Shown here: piece by piece, positions 36,519-45,954 of the stretch | Layout of the letters: the number at the start of each line of letters is the position of its first letter | Position numbering within the stretch: position 1 is the stretch's first letter | From: an uncultured Prevotellaceae bacterium | GTDB taxonomy: Bacteria; Bacteroidota; Bacteroidia; Bacteroidales; Bacteroidaceae | Assembly (NCBI GenBank): GCA_902763615.1 | Contig: CACWSX010000005.1 | Coordinates: 1-64,000 of the forward strand | DNA: 64,000 nucleotides | Reading direction: 5' to 3' | Made by a program: the position numbers and the translations under genes | Notes under the pieces: generated by a model | What the model saw: only the letters and a program-made list of their open reading frames with translations | What the model was told of the DNA's origin: nothing | Database searches by the model: none

Positions 36519-37649
36519 TTATTCAGCAATACAGATTGTTACACGGTTGAGGTCGTTCTCAGCAAACGGCTGTACGCGTGAACCCTTAGAATCGTAAGAG
36601 ATACGGCTCTCAGCCACACCATACTTCTCCTTCAAGGCCTTCACAACGGCATCAGCACGACCAGCGGCCAGGCGGTCATTGATCTTGTCATTACCTGTAC
36701 CTGCATCAGCATAACCAGTCACCTGAACCTTAGCATTGGGATACTTAGCCAGATAATCGGCTACGTCCTTCACCTTCTGCTCCTCAGTGTCGCGGATGAT
36801 AGTCTTGTTGATGACAAAGAAGATATCACGACGAAGCGGCTCAATCTTCACTTCCTCTACGACAGGAGCGGGCTCAACAACGGGAGCGGGCTCAGGAGCA
36901 ACAACGGGCTGTGGCTCGGGCTCTGGTGCGGGAGGAGGAGGCAGAATCTTGTTGTAGGTTTTGCCCAGATTAATCTTCAAGCCAACCAGTGCATTGAAGT
37001 ACCAGTCGGGGTGATCAGCCTTCTTTGAGTTGTACTTGTCACCCAGGATGTTGGCATTACCCTCGAGGGTCAGCGCAACAGCATCGCTCAGACGGAAAGC
37101 AGCCTCGAGACCAGCACGGCCAAAAGGACTAACCTTAGTACCGTCCCAGAGATACTCCAGGTTGTACTTACTCAGTGACTCATTCTTAATCCTAGATGCG
37201 ATGGTATTCACCTCATCGTTGTCGAAAGCAATGTTAGCACCACCACCGATGAAGGCAGTCAGATTGAACACACGATTGGGGTTCCAACCGCAGAACAAAT
37301 TGCTCAGGTTCAACATCAGGTCGATGCCAGGAGCAACATACTTGAACTTGTAGTCAGCAGGAAGCACGTCAGCTACCCAACCTCCCTTTGACTGCCAGGC
37401 ATTTGCCTGCAGACGAGCACCAAACACGGGGCTGAACTGATAGCCCAGACCCAGCTGTACATTCGGAGAGATCAGATCCTTGAACTTGGCCTCACCCAGT
37501 GTGTACTGGGCACCACCTTCAAGGTTCAGGAACATGTGCTTCTTGAACTCGTACTTTGTACCGTCAGCTGCCTCATAGGTAGCCTGGGCCATAGCTGTAG
37601 AGCTCAGCATCAGCAGAGCACCAGCCAAAATAGTCTTCATTCTTTTCAT
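36519..37649 (-). CDS. OmpA-family outer-membrane protein
   Basis: 376 residues. Signal peptide (to about ALA/MAQA), then an eight-stranded-type beta-barrel (about 35-240, YTLGEAKFKDLISPNVQLGL), a proline/valine/glutamate-rich hinge (PPPPAPEPEPQPVVAPEPAP), and a C-terminal peptidoglycan-binding OmpA domain (about 270-376) with QVTGYADAGTGNDKINDRLA and RADAVVKAL. It links the outer membrane to peptidoglycan and probably is abundant. Last gene of the cluster with a small lipoprotein and a giant lipoprotein; 20 bases from the preceding gene. Starts at Met1 or Met4. Confidence 0.92.
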   Translation of the reverse strand: MKRMKTILAGALLMLSSTAMAQATYEAADGTKYEFKKHMFLNLEGGAQYTLGEAKFKDLISPNVQLGLGYQFSPVFGARLQANAWQSKGGWVADVLPADYKFKYVAPGIDLMLNLSNLFCGWNPNRVFNLTAFIGGGANIAFDNDEVNTIASRIKNESLSKYNLEYLWDGTKVSPFGRAGLEAAFRLSDAVALTLEGNANILGDKYNSKKADHPDWYFNALVGLKINLGKTYNKILPPPPAPEPEPQPVVAPEPAPVVEPAPVVEEVKIEPLRRDIFFVINKTIIRDTEEQKVKDVADYLAKYPNAKVQVTGYADAGTGNDKINDRLAAGRADAVVKALKEKYGVAESRISYDSKGSRVQPFAENDLNRVTICIAE

Positions 37650-37669
37650 ATATCCAAATATTAAATAAC

Positions 37670-38200
37670 TTATTCCCCGTCAGACTCTTGTGTTTCAGAC
37701 TCCATTCCCTCATTCTGGAAATTATTCTCATTCTCACGGTCGGTGATATTATCTTTCACCGTGAGATACCACTTACCCTCAAACCTGACTGGACGGAAGT
37801 ACAAAGATATCTTATTGGGCTTCGGATCATTCTCTTCCTTCTCAAAAAGAGTAATATTCATCTTCACCTCATTGTTCCTATCAGAATGGAACATCATATA
37901 ATCCACATCATACTTCACACCCTTAACCATATTCAAGGCCATGGCTTGACGACGCTGCTGTACCGGTTCAAGGGGGTAAAGACTATCACCCTTGAGGATA
38001 TTGAGCATCTCAACAGCCGAACGGAGCTCATTTTGCTCCAGATATGACTTGAACTCGTTCACTAGATTCAATACATCAATAGAATCCTGATGAGTAAAAG
38101 TATATTCCTTCTTCTGTTGCTTTGGTGCCTTTTTTTCGCTACAGCCAGTAAAGACTGTCAGCATCATGAGAACGGCAAGGAATAAACCAATTCTTTTCAT
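37670..38200 (-). CDS. uncharacterised lipoprotein in the OmpA cluster
   Basis: 176 residues. Lipobox FTGC, a Lys-rich stretch (SEKKAPKQQKKEYTF), then an alpha/beta domain with LVNEFKSYLEQNELRSAVEM and KISLYFRPVRFEGKWYLTVK, and an acidic Glu/Asn-rich tail. A DUF4878/NTF2-like fold is possible from the W-Y-L ending, but not certain. Lies between the giant lipoprotein and ompA genes, all on the minus strand. Confidence 0.7.
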   Translation of the reverse strand: MKRIGLFLAVLMMLTVFTGCSEKKAPKQQKKEYTFTHQDSIDVLNLVNEFKSYLEQNELRSAVEMLNILKGDSLYPLEPVQQRRQAMALNMVKGVKYDVDYMMFHSDRNNEVKMNITLFEKEENDPKPNKISLYFRPVRFEGKWYLTVKDNITDRENENNFQNEGMESETQESDGE

Positions 38201-38223
38201 CTTAAATAATATCTTTTTTGAAG

Positions 38224-38259
38224 AAGGGGGAGCATCCCTGCTCTGGGAAGCTCCCCCTT
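38224..38259 (-). terminator. GC-rich hairpin after the giant lipoprotein gene
   Basis: AAGGGGGAGC (38224-38233) / GCTCCCCCTT (38250-38259), 38 bases after the minus-strand stop. No T run follows on the minus strand, so it may attenuate or stabilise the upstream mRNA rather than stop all transcription into the two small genes. Confidence 0.6.
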
Positions 38260-38296
38260 GGGTTTATTCAGCTTCTAATGAATTAGAATCCGGGAA

Positions 38297-41200
38297 TTAC
38301 TCATTACCAACGGTCGGGTTGATCTTGATAACAGCCCATACGGTCTGTGTCCAAGGCTTCAGAGCTCCGTGAGAGTAAACGACCTTGATAGGAACGTATA
38401 CGTGGAACGGCTTCACAACACCACCATTGTTGGTGTAAGCGAGGATATCACCACTCTGAGTAGACTCAGGCAGACCAATAGCAGTCTTACCAGCAGTTTC
38501 CTTGCTTGTTCCAACAGGCATAATCTTCAGATACTGCCAGTTAACAACACCATCATTCTTACCGGTCAGAGCAGGAATCTCGTCAATAGAAAGCAGTGAG
38601 CTAGGATCACCAATCACACGCTTAGCAGGCTCAAGGTAAGCATCACTCTTGATAGCATCACGCTCAACATATACATTTGTAATGTTATAGAAGCTATAAG
38701 GAACAGATGCCTTCTCACCGTCAACAAACTTACCCTCGTAAATAATGTTGCTGTCATCGAGTTGCTGCTTCTGGTTGTCGAGAACCACAGCGTATGTACG
38801 CCAGTCACGGATATTGATCAGTCTCCAGATGTCGTAGATCTGAGTCTCGTTAGGAGCATCAGTCCACTCGGTCTGTGCAGGCCATACATTGATCGGACGG
38901 AGGAAGCGTACATTGAAGTAGTTCTTACCAATCAGCGGAGTATAGCAGTCGTTAGTTACCTGAATCTCAACATAGGCAGCAAATGTCTTGTTCTGCTGGC
39001 CAGAGAGGTAGGTCTTCTTCTGCAGATTACCCTTAGCGTCATACATACCGATGTAGTTCAGAATGTCGTTTGCAGGCTCGTTCACATCCTCCTTGTTAGG
39101 AGCAAGTGCCTTGTTGTCGAACAGAGCAGCACCTTCGGTACGGCCCATCCAGTGGATAGTACCAGCCTTAGTGAGTGTGCAGATAACTGTCGGTCCATAA
39201 GCAACACCATTCTTCTTAACAGCGATGATCTGATCCTCAAGAGGAGCATCCTGCTTGTTGAGCTTCACAGTCCATGTTGTGCCAGAAGCACCAGGAACAG
39301 TCCATGTACCATCAGCAGCGGGATCGAAGTCAGCATTCTCACCCTTCTTCGGCAGACGGAAGCGGAATGTAACAGGGCTCTTACCACCAGTGAACTTGTC
39401 GAACTTAGCAACATTTCCGTGGAATACAACAGATGCATTGATATTCTGGTTCAGCCAGTACTCAGTCAGGTTCTTGGTGAATCCATTTACAGTAACACCA
39501 GTAGCACGGTTAATCTCAGCAGGTGTCGGAACGTTAGCATAAACCTCGATGGTATCAGGTGTATTATCCTTATAACCAGTCTTGAAGTCATACCAGTGGT
39601 CGAGCACGCGCTTGTTGATGTCAGCATAAGCGAAGAAGATGTGCTTCTCGGGAACCTTCAGAGTCACATAGAGTGAACGATCTGTCTTCTTATTGATGAA
39701 GCGTACGGTTGTAGAGATAGCCTTCTGGCTTTCACCACCATTCTTATAAGTAGCACCTGTAAGGCTGATCAGCTTCTCATACTTAGCACCATTCATGGTA
39801 CCAGCCTGCTCCTTAGTCATAGGAGTTGCGTTGTAAACAGTACGATCATTCTTGTAATCACCAGGATAGAAGTTCCAGATCAAAACGTTGGTCTGCTCAT
39901 CCCAGTTGTGACCCTCAGTTGCATTGTCATGAGGTGTGTACCAAACCTCACCGAAATGGTTATTAGTCAGAGTCCAATCATTCAACTTATCTTCAGCAAG
40001 AGCAGCATTATAGTTAGAAGCCTCGGTAACAGCCATCAGCTTAGGAGCCTCACCACTCTTTCTGTAGTAACGCTTAGCCTGCCAGGTCTTAGTATAGAGC
40101 TTGCCAGGATTATCACCAAGGGCAGCAGCTGTTTTACCAGTAATAGGATCAGTAAACTTGGTAGGATCGATGAACGGCATACACTTGTAGTCACCATACA
40201 CATCGAGCTTATAATCCTTCTCGAACTCATTCTTGGTAATACCTGCAGGCTTATTTGTAGCAGGATCGATTGAACCAAGCTGGCTCAGAATCAAGTTCTC
40301 AACCTGAGACCATGTAATCTTATCCTCATCACCACAGTTCATGTAAAGCAAGTTGCCCAGATCGATAGAAACCTCCTTATCATACAGAGTCTCGGGGTTC
40401 TCAACAATACGGAGCTTAATGTAACCATAGCGGATGATAGCGTTGTTATCCTTAGTTGAAACGAGGTCAACACGAATCAGCGGCTCACGATCAACAGCCT
40501 CACGTGTAGCTGTTTGACCCGTGATAGTCGTACCATCTTCTTTTACTGAACGAGGATAGAACACGCTAGGATTAGTCTTGCTTTGTTCGATGTGTGCAGA
40601 CTCAGAAGTCTTCTCATCACCTACCCAATAATCAATCGGAGTGAAACGGTACTCGAGACCGAGGTTCTTCATAAGCTGACCACCGTCAACATCATCAAGA
40701 ATCTCATCATACTTGCTCTTACCATACTGAGCAAAGGTCAGATAGTTATAATGAGTACGAACATACTTAGAGAGGTCAATACTGTCATTGTAAACCACAC
40801 CATGAGTTGCAGGCATAGGAATAGCGCCATAACCCTTCACGTCATTCCAACGCTGAGTAGTCTTAGTGGCATCCATAGACTGAGGATCATCGCTATAACC
40901 TACAGTCTCATACAGGTGATTCTTACGAATCTCATGAGAGCCAGCAGGCTTTGTAAAGGTACCCAGATCAAGAGTCTCATCGGGAGCAATATCAGCCAAA
41001 GCAACAATCTGATAGAGAGCGGGAACGACCACTGCCCAGTCAGAATTTACAGTATAAGCTTCCTGATTCTTTTCTGCATCTGCAGGCACATCAATCTTCA
41101 GAGAAACGAAAGGCAGATTTGCATTGTAGATGTTAGCATCCTCTGCAGCATCCTTGTCATCGGTTCCATAAACAGCATTTGTGGGAGCAGGTACCTCATA

Positions 41201-42598
41201 CCACAGCTTTGTCCAATCTTCCTTGCCAGCACCTTCCTTACCCTCCCAGTTGTTTGTCTGAGAGTTTGTCCAGTCAACAAAATAGGTAACAACAGCCTTG
41301 TAGTCAACAGTGAAAGGAACAGTCAGCAGACCACTTTCTGGCTTAGGAGTGCCAACAACTGTGGGCTTAATGCTCAGGCCCTGAGCACGAGTGTAAACAG
41401 GTGCATCATTCTCATAGAAGCCAATAGTAGCTTTCTCAATGTCAGCAATGCTGGGGTTCAGGTTGTACTTAGCAACTGCACCATAAGCGATATCAAGCTT
41501 AGTAACAGCCTTGTTATCCTTATCGGTCATAGCGTAAGCAAGCTTTGTACCATCAGCAGCCCATGTGGGATAATCAGCATGAGCAGCATTAGGACCAGCA
41601 AATACATACTTGCCGAGCTCACGGTTACCACCGAAGCCAGCCCAAGACATATACTTAGCAACCTTCACGTCAACAGTCTTCTCACCAGCAGGGTCAGAAG
41701 TCAGCTTATATTTGAAAGTGTAATTATCCTTCGGTTCGAAGACAGGAGTCTGATAGATGAACGGAGCCTCAATACCCTCAATACCTTCCCAATAGAAGTT
41801 GGGCTTCAATACGATAGAGGTGAGCTTCTTGTTAACAAAGAGCTCGAGAGCACTCATCTGAGGACCAACGAGCTTGGTGATAGAATCGTTCAGAGACTGG
41901 AACTTCTCCTCAAGGGCAGTCTTAATTTCGGTGTCAATCTGCTCCTTTGTCAGCAGATCCTTGGCAACGAGATCATTGAGCTTGCCAACATACTCATCAG
42001 ACAGCAACTCCTGAAGCTTCTGGACATTAGTATTCAGATTATTCAGATCAGCCTGAGTCAGGTAACCTTCGAGACTCTTGCCAATATTATCCTGGAACAC
42101 CTTCAGAGCCTCACCCTGAATGTCAAGTGACTTCACAACGCCCTCAGCAATAGACTTAATCTGGTCGTCTGAAGGAATCTTACCCGTAATGGCAGCAAGG
42201 TCACCAACAAGTTTGTCAAGGTCAGCCTGATCAGCCTTCTTGGCAAGTTCGTCCTGAATGCCATCGAGAGCCTTAACTTTGGCATCAAGAGCAGAGAGCA
42301 ACTCTACCTTGCCCTGCAGGTCCTTAATGTCATTCTTGACAGATGTCAGATCACTGGCACTAGCCTTTGCGTCAATGTCCTTCTGCAATTGTGCAATCTG
42401 AGAAGTAACAGTTGACATTTGTGCTGTAAGTTCAGACTTGGCAGCAGAGATGTCAGCACCCAGTGCAGTTCTCAAAGCTGCAATGTCCTGAGCATTCTTC
42501 TGAATGTCGTCGTCGTAATCCTTACAAGACACGAACATACTTACAGAAGCAATCAGGAATGCTCCCATAAGCAGTTTACTGAAAATCTTTCTTTTCAT
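38297..42598 (-). CDS. giant surface lipoprotein with N-terminal coiled coil
   Basis: 1433 residues, function unknown. Signal with lipobox FVSC then an acidic DYDDD start. Residues about 30-260 are a long coiled coil with heptads (AKSELTAQMSTVTSQIAQLQ, KKADQADLDKLVGDL). From about 265 (FVNKKLTSIVLKPNFYWEGI) it is a beta-rich region without recognised repeats, rich in Asn/Asp/Thr/Tyr and aromatic residues. Codon use looks strongly biased, e.g. long antisense open frames, which fits high expression. The leader is long, with a good promoter. It probably forms a stalk-like outer-membrane or surface structure with the neighbouring OmpA-family protein; this is inference from layout and anchoring. 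Confidence 0.75.
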   Translation of the reverse strand: MKRKIFSKLLMGAFLIASVSMFVSCKDYDDDIQKNAQDIAALRTALGADISAAKSELTAQMSTVTSQIAQLQKDIDAKASASDLTSVKNDIKDLQGKVELLSALDAKVKALDGIQDELAKKADQADLDKLVGDLAAITGKIPSDDQIKSIAEGVVKSLDIQGEALKVFQDNIGKSLEGYLTQADLNNLNTNVQKLQELLSDEYVGKLNDLVAKDLLTKEQIDTEIKTALEEKFQSLNDSITKLVGPQMSALELFVNKKLTSIVLKPNFYWEGIEGIEAPFIYQTPVFEPKDNYTFKYKLTSDPAGEKTVDVKVAKYMSWAGFGGNRELGKYVFAGPNAAHADYPTWAADGTKLAYAMTDKDNKAVTKLDIAYGAVAKYNLNPSIADIEKATIGFYENDAPVYTRAQGLSIKPTVVGTPKPESGLLTVPFTVDYKAVVTYFVDWTNSQTNNWEGKEGAGKEDWTKLWYEVPAPTNAVYGTDDKDAAEDANIYNANLPFVSLKIDVPADAEKNQEAYTVNSDWAVVVPALYQIVALADIAPDETLDLGTFTKPAGSHEIRKNHLYETVGYSDDPQSMDATKTTQRWNDVKGYGAIPMPATHGVVYNDSIDLSKYVRTHYNYLTFAQYGKSKYDEILDDVDGGQLMKNLGLEYRFTPIDYWVGDEKTSESAHIEQSKTNPSVFYPRSVKEDGTTITGQTATREAVDREPLIRVDLVSTKDNNAIIRYGYIKLRIVENPETLYDKEVSIDLGNLLYMNCGDEDKITWSQVENLILSQLGSIDPATNKPAGITKNEFEKDYKLDVYGDYKCMPFIDPTKFTDPITGKTAAALGDNPGKLYTKTWQAKRYYRKSGEAPKLMAVTEASNYNAALAEDKLNDWTLTNNHFGEVWYTPHDNATEGHNWDEQTNVLIWNFYPGDYKNDRTVYNATPMTKEQAGTMNGAKYEKLISLTGATYKNGGESQKAISTTVRFINKKTDRSLYVTLKVPEKHIFFAYADINKRVLDHWYDFKTGYKDNTPDTIEVYANVPTPAEINRATGVTVNGFTKNLTEYWLNQNINASVVFHGNVAKFDKFTGGKSPVTFRFRLPKKGENADFDPAADGTWTVPGASGTTWTVKLNKQDAPLEDQIIAVKKNGVAYGPTVICTLTKAGTIHWMGRTEGAALFDNKALAPNKEDVNEPANDILNYIGMYDAKGNLQKKTYLSGQQNKTFAAYVEIQVTNDCYTPLIGKNYFNVRFLRPINVWPAQTEWTDAPNETQIYDIWRLINIRDWRTYAVVLDNQKQQLDDSNIIYEGKFVDGEKASVPYSFYNITNVYVERDAIKSDAYLEPAKRVIGDPSSLLSIDEIPALTGKNDGVVNWQYLKIMPVGTSKETAGKTAIGLPESTQSGDILAYTNNGGVVKPFHVYVPIKVVYSHGALKPWTQTVWAVIKINPTVGNE

Positions 42599-42732
42599 AC
42601 GATTAATAATTTAAATTAATAAAAAAATTAAGTGTTATACTTCTATTTATTTCTCTCAAACTTCGCCCCAATTTGCTCCGAAAAGCCTACGTCAGGGCAC
42701 TGTATCTCCTAGACGGATTTACATTTTTGGTG

Positions 42733-42763
42733 CAAATATAGATATAATTCTGAAATCTTGCAA
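42733..42763 (-). promoter_or_regulatory. promoter and long leader of the giant lipoprotein gene
   Basis: Minus strand TTG (42763-42761), 20 bases, TATATTTG (42740-42733). The leader to ATG 42598 is about 130 bases and begins with a GC-richer part (42660-42715) that can form small hairpins such as GCC/GGC around CTGACGTA; the rest is AT-rich. Confidence 0.65.
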
Positions 42764-43024
42764 GCAAAATCGAATATTTTTTTAAAAAAAACCAAAAAAC
42801 TTGCGATTTTCGGGCATTTTCTTACAAAAAATAACGATTTTCGCATGAAATCCTCTTTATTTATCGGGGTTTGCACACTTTTCTGTTGTCATTGTTTCTG
42901 CTTCGTAGCGTTTAAAGGTCCTCCTATACCTTATTTATATTATATATTATTGGTTGTTTAATCTATTTTGCATGCAAAGGTACGGCCTTTTTTTGGAAAA
43001 AACAAGCATTTTTGCGTTTTTTTA
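42764..43024 (-). promoter_or_regulatory. gene-free stretch with a minus-strand promoter and tiny ORF
   Basis: This gap between asnS and the giant lipoprotein gene holds a promoter on the minus strand: TTG (43005-43003), 20 bases, TACCTTTG (42982-42975). The predicted transcript has an AATAAGGTATA-type element (42947-42925) and a tiny 11-codon ORF (MTTEKCANPDK, 42892-42857). Direct repeats of CGATTTTCG occur at 42803-42845. No larger ORF or clear terminator was seen. Confidence 0.45.
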
Positions 43025-44461
43025 TCAAAACTCAGCCGACTTTGGTGTTCTCGGGAACGGAATCACGTCGCGAATATTCTGCATTCCGGTGACGAAGAGA
43101 ATGAGTCGTTCGAAACCCAGTCCGAAACCAGCATGCGGGCAGGAGCCCCAGCGACGGGTGTCGATATACCACCACAGATGAGTCTGGTCCATCTGACGAC
43201 GTTCAATCTCCGCCATCAACTTGTCGTAACTCTCCTCACGCACTGAACCGCCAATGATCTCACCGATCTGGGGGAACAGGACATCAGTACCCTGCATAGT
43301 TGGTCCAGGAGCTACAGCCCCCTTGTAACCGACGGAGCCCTCACCCTGCGCCTCGTTCTGTTTCATATAGAACGACTTGAACGCGCGAGGATAGTCGGTC
43401 ATGATGACCGGCTTCTTGAAATGTTCCTCAACGAGGTAGCGCTCGTGCTCACTAGCCAGGTCGTCACCCCAGTTGCAGGGGAACTCAAATTTCTTACCGT
43501 TCTTGATAGCCTCCTGAAGGATATTGATACCCTCGGTATAGGGCAGACGGACAAAGGTATCCTTCAGCACGCCCTCTAAACGGGCAATCAATGTCTTATC
43601 AATCATCTGGTTCAGGAAAGCCAGATCATCCTTGCAGTGGTCAAGTGCCCAGCGCACACAGTATTTGATGAAGTCCTCTTCAAGGTCCATCAGTTCCTCC
43701 TGATCGAGGAAGGCCACCTCAGGCTCTACCATCCAGAACTCTGCCAGGTGGCGCGGGGTGTTACTATTCTCAGCACGGAATGTCGGGCCAAAGGTATAGA
43801 TGGCACCTAAGGCCGTCGCACCAAGCTCGCCCTCAAGCTGTCCGCTCACCGTCAGCGAGGTCTGCTCTCCGAAGAAGTCATCGTCGTAAATAATCTTACC
43901 CTGCTCGTCCTTCTTCAGGTCGTAGAGGTTTTTCGTTGTCACCTGGAACATGTTACCTGCACCTTCGCAGTCGCTGGCCGTAATCAACGGCGTATGGAAA
44001 TAGAAGAAGCCATGCTCATGAAAATAGGTATGAATGGCCATCGCCATGTTATGACGGATACGCATCACAGCGCCAAAGGTATTGGTGCGCAGACGCATGT
44101 GGGCATTCTTACGCATAGCCTCAAAGCTCTGGCCCTTCTTCTGCATGGGATAGTCATTGCCACAGAGGCCATAGACCTCCAACTTGGCAGCCTGAATCTC
44201 ACTACTCTGACCAGCACCTTGGCTTTCTACCAAAGTTCCTTCTGCACAGATGCAGGCACCTGTGGTGATCTGCTTCAGCAATTCTTCATCAAATTTCGCA
44301 GGATCGACAACGATCTGGACGTTCTTAATGGTAGAGCCATCATTCAGGGCGATAAAGTCGACAGCCTTCGAGCTGCGGTGCGTACGCACCCAGCCCTTCA
44401 CGCAGACGCCCTTACCATAATCTGTGCTTTGCAGCACATCAATTATCTTTGTACGTTTCAT
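43025..44461 (-). CDS. asnS: asparaginyl-tRNA synthetase
   Basis: 478 residues from the start chosen. Charges tRNA-Asn; class IIb. An OB-fold anticodon-binding domain ([20 protein letters not shown]) is followed by the catalytic domain with motif 2-like [20 protein letters not shown] and motif 3 [15 protein letters not shown]. Full length. The start at 44461 (MKRTKIID) fits better than 44467. Third gene after purB and rluB on the minus strand. Confidence 0.96.
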   Translation of the reverse strand: MKRTKIIDVLQSTDYGKGVCVKGWVRTHRSSKAVDFIALNDGSTIKNVQIVVDPAKFDEELLKQITTGACICAEGTLVESQGAGQSSEIQAAKLEVYGLCGNDYPMQKKGQSFEAMRKNAHMRLRTNTFGAVMRIRHNMAMAIHTYFHEHGFFYFHTPLITASDCEGAGNMFQVTTKNLYDLKKDEQGKIIYDDDFFGEQTSLTVSGQLEGELGATALGAIYTFGPTFRAENSNTPRHLAEFWMVEPEVAFLDQEELMDLEEDFIKYCVRWALDHCKDDLAFLNQMIDKTLIARLEGVLKDTFVRLPYTEGINILQEAIKNGKKFEFPCNWGDDLASEHERYLVEEHFKKPVIMTDYPRAFKSFYMKQNEAQGEGSVGYKGAVAPGPTMQGTDVLFPQIGEIIGGSVREESYDKLMAEIERRQMDQTHLWWYIDTRRWGSCPHAGFGLGFERLILFVTGMQNIRDVIPFPRTPKSAEF

Positions 44462-44495
44462 TTTCAATTATTAATTGTCAAATACCGATTGTCAA

Positions 44496-45887
44496 TTACT
44501 CATATGCACCCATGCGCAGACGGTCAACTTCCTCCTCAGTGAGGTAGCGCCAGTCGCCACGTTTCAGATTCTTCTTAGTCAGACCTGCGAACTGCACACG
44601 GTCGAGTTTCAGCACCTTATAGCCAAGACTCTCGAAGATACGACGCACGATACGGTTCTTACCTGAGTGAATCTCGATGCCCACCTGTTTCTTATCGGTA
44701 GGATGAGCGTACTGCACATCATCGGCCTTAATCTCGCCATCCTCCAACTGGACGCCTGTTGCAATCTGCTCCAAATCATGAGCCGAGCAAGCCTTGTCGA
44801 GGAAGACATGATAGATCTTCTTCTTGAGATATTTGGGATGGGTAAGTTTCGAAGCCAGGTCGCCATCATTGGTCAGCAGGAGTACGCCAGTGGTGTTACG
44901 GTCCAGGCGACCGACGGGATAGATGCGCTCCGGGCAAGCATTCTTTACAAGGTCCATCACCGTCTTACGCTGCTGAGGATCATCAGCAGTGGTGACATAA
45001 TCCTTGGGTTTGTTGAGCAACACATAAACCTTCTTCTCGATAACGACAGGCTGGTCGTGGAAGCGAACCTCATCGGTACGCAGCACCTTAGTACCCAACT
45101 CGGTGACCACCTCGCCATTGACGGTGACCACACCTGCCTGGATAAACTCATCCGCCTCACGACGACTGCAGACACCTGCATTGGCCAGGAACTTGTTCAA
45201 ACGCAACGGTTCATTGGGATCGAAGTTGATCTCCTTGTACTCGATGCGCTTTTTCATGCTGTACTTGGCATTCGGATCGTAATCGGCACTATGCTGACGC
45301 GGTTTCTTATAGGGAGCGCCATAGGGTTTGGCACCTTTATTGAATTTGTTATAACCGCTACCGGGCTGATAACCGCCACGCTGCTGGTAACCACCACGAG
45401 GCTGATAACCACTACGAGGCTGATAGCCGCCCTCACCTTGAGGACGCTGCTGATAGCCACCACGAGGCTGATAACCACCTTCGCCTTGCGGACGTGGCTG
45501 ATAACCGCCACGAGACTGATAGCCACCACGGGGCTGATAGCCGCCCTCACCCTGAGGACGCTGCTGATAGCCACCACGAGACTGGTAACCGCCACGGGGC
45601 TGGTAGCCACTGCGAGGCTGATAGCCACCTTCACCTTGCGGACGAGGCTGATAACCACTCGGACGTGACGTACTCGATTGCAGACCTGCACCGAAACCTT
45701 CGGGGCGGAAGCCGCCCTCGTCATTGCTACGTTTAAAGGCAGGACGATCTGTACCAGGATGCTGACCTGTATGTATACGGGGGCGCGGTGAACGGCCCGG
45801 ACGGAATTCACGTTGTTCTCTCTGAAAACCCTCTTTTTTCTGCTCTTCCTGAGGCGTGTTCTCTTGATTCATGTTCTCGATATCCAT
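44496..45887 (-). CDS. rluB: 23S rRNA pseudouridine synthase RluB-like, with long GYQPR repeat tail
   Basis: 463 residues. The C-terminal half is standard: S4 domain (LRLNKFLANAGVCSRREADE) and RsuA/RluB-type catalytic domain with VGRLDRNTTGVLLLTNDGD (catalytic Asp) and a final KNRIVRRIFESLGY. RluB modifies U2605-equivalent in 23S rRNA. The first about 205 residues are disordered: about fifteen copies of GGYQPRG, GGYQSRG and GGYQQRPQGE units after an acidic/Lys start. This RGG-like, arginine- and tyrosine-rich region should bind RNA. The tail is unusual in length, though such tails occur in some Bacteroidetes RluB. Assignment to RluB versus RsuA/RluF is by similarity. Confidence 0.85.
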   Translation of the reverse strand: MDIENMNQENTPQEEQKKEGFQREQREFRPGRSPRPRIHTGQHPGTDRPAFKRSNDEGGFRPEGFGAGLQSSTSRPSGYQPRPQGEGGYQPRSGYQPRGGYQSRGGYQQRPQGEGGYQPRGGYQSRGGYQPRPQGEGGYQPRGGYQQRPQGEGGYQPRSGYQPRGGYQQRGGYQPGSGYNKFNKGAKPYGAPYKKPRQHSADYDPNAKYSMKKRIEYKEINFDPNEPLRLNKFLANAGVCSRREADEFIQAGVVTVNGEVVTELGTKVLRTDEVRFHDQPVVIEKKVYVLLNKPKDYVTTADDPQQRKTVMDLVKNACPERIYPVGRLDRNTTGVLLLTNDGDLASKLTHPKYLKKKIYHVFLDKACSAHDLEQIATGVQLEDGEIKADDVQYAHPTDKKQVGIEIHSGKNRIVRRIFESLGYKVLKLDRVQFAGLTKKNLKRGDWRYLTEEEVDRLRMGAYE

Positions 45888-45907
45888 TTTTACTAAGTTT
45901 TTTGTGT

Positions 45908-45927
45908 TATACCTTATTTATATATAT
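45908..45927 (-). promoter_or_regulatory. AATAAGGTATA element in the rluB leader
   Basis: Minus strand reads ATATATATAAATAAGGTATA, ending 20 bases before the rluB ATG. Nearly the same sequence lies at 63260-63280 before tig and at 42925-42947. Possibly a translation or promoter signal; function unknown. Confidence 0.4.
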
Positions 45928-45954
45928 GTTACTCCTGATTGTTGGAGGATATAG

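Noticed and set aside
40583-42130. 515-codon open frame antisense to the giant lipoprotein gene
   Set aside because: It has no start context or family features and is explained by the strong codon bias of the minus-strand gene, which avoids stop codons in the opposite frame.
44667-45668. 333-codon plus-strand frame opposite rluB
   Set aside because: Its repetitive Thr/Arg/Ala/Leu tail mirrors the GYQPR repeats of rluB, which has clear domains; it is a shadow frame.
45290-45740. Repeated DNA that could look like a CRISPR array
   Set aside because: Units are translated in frame as GYQPR repeats inside rluB, with no unique spacers.
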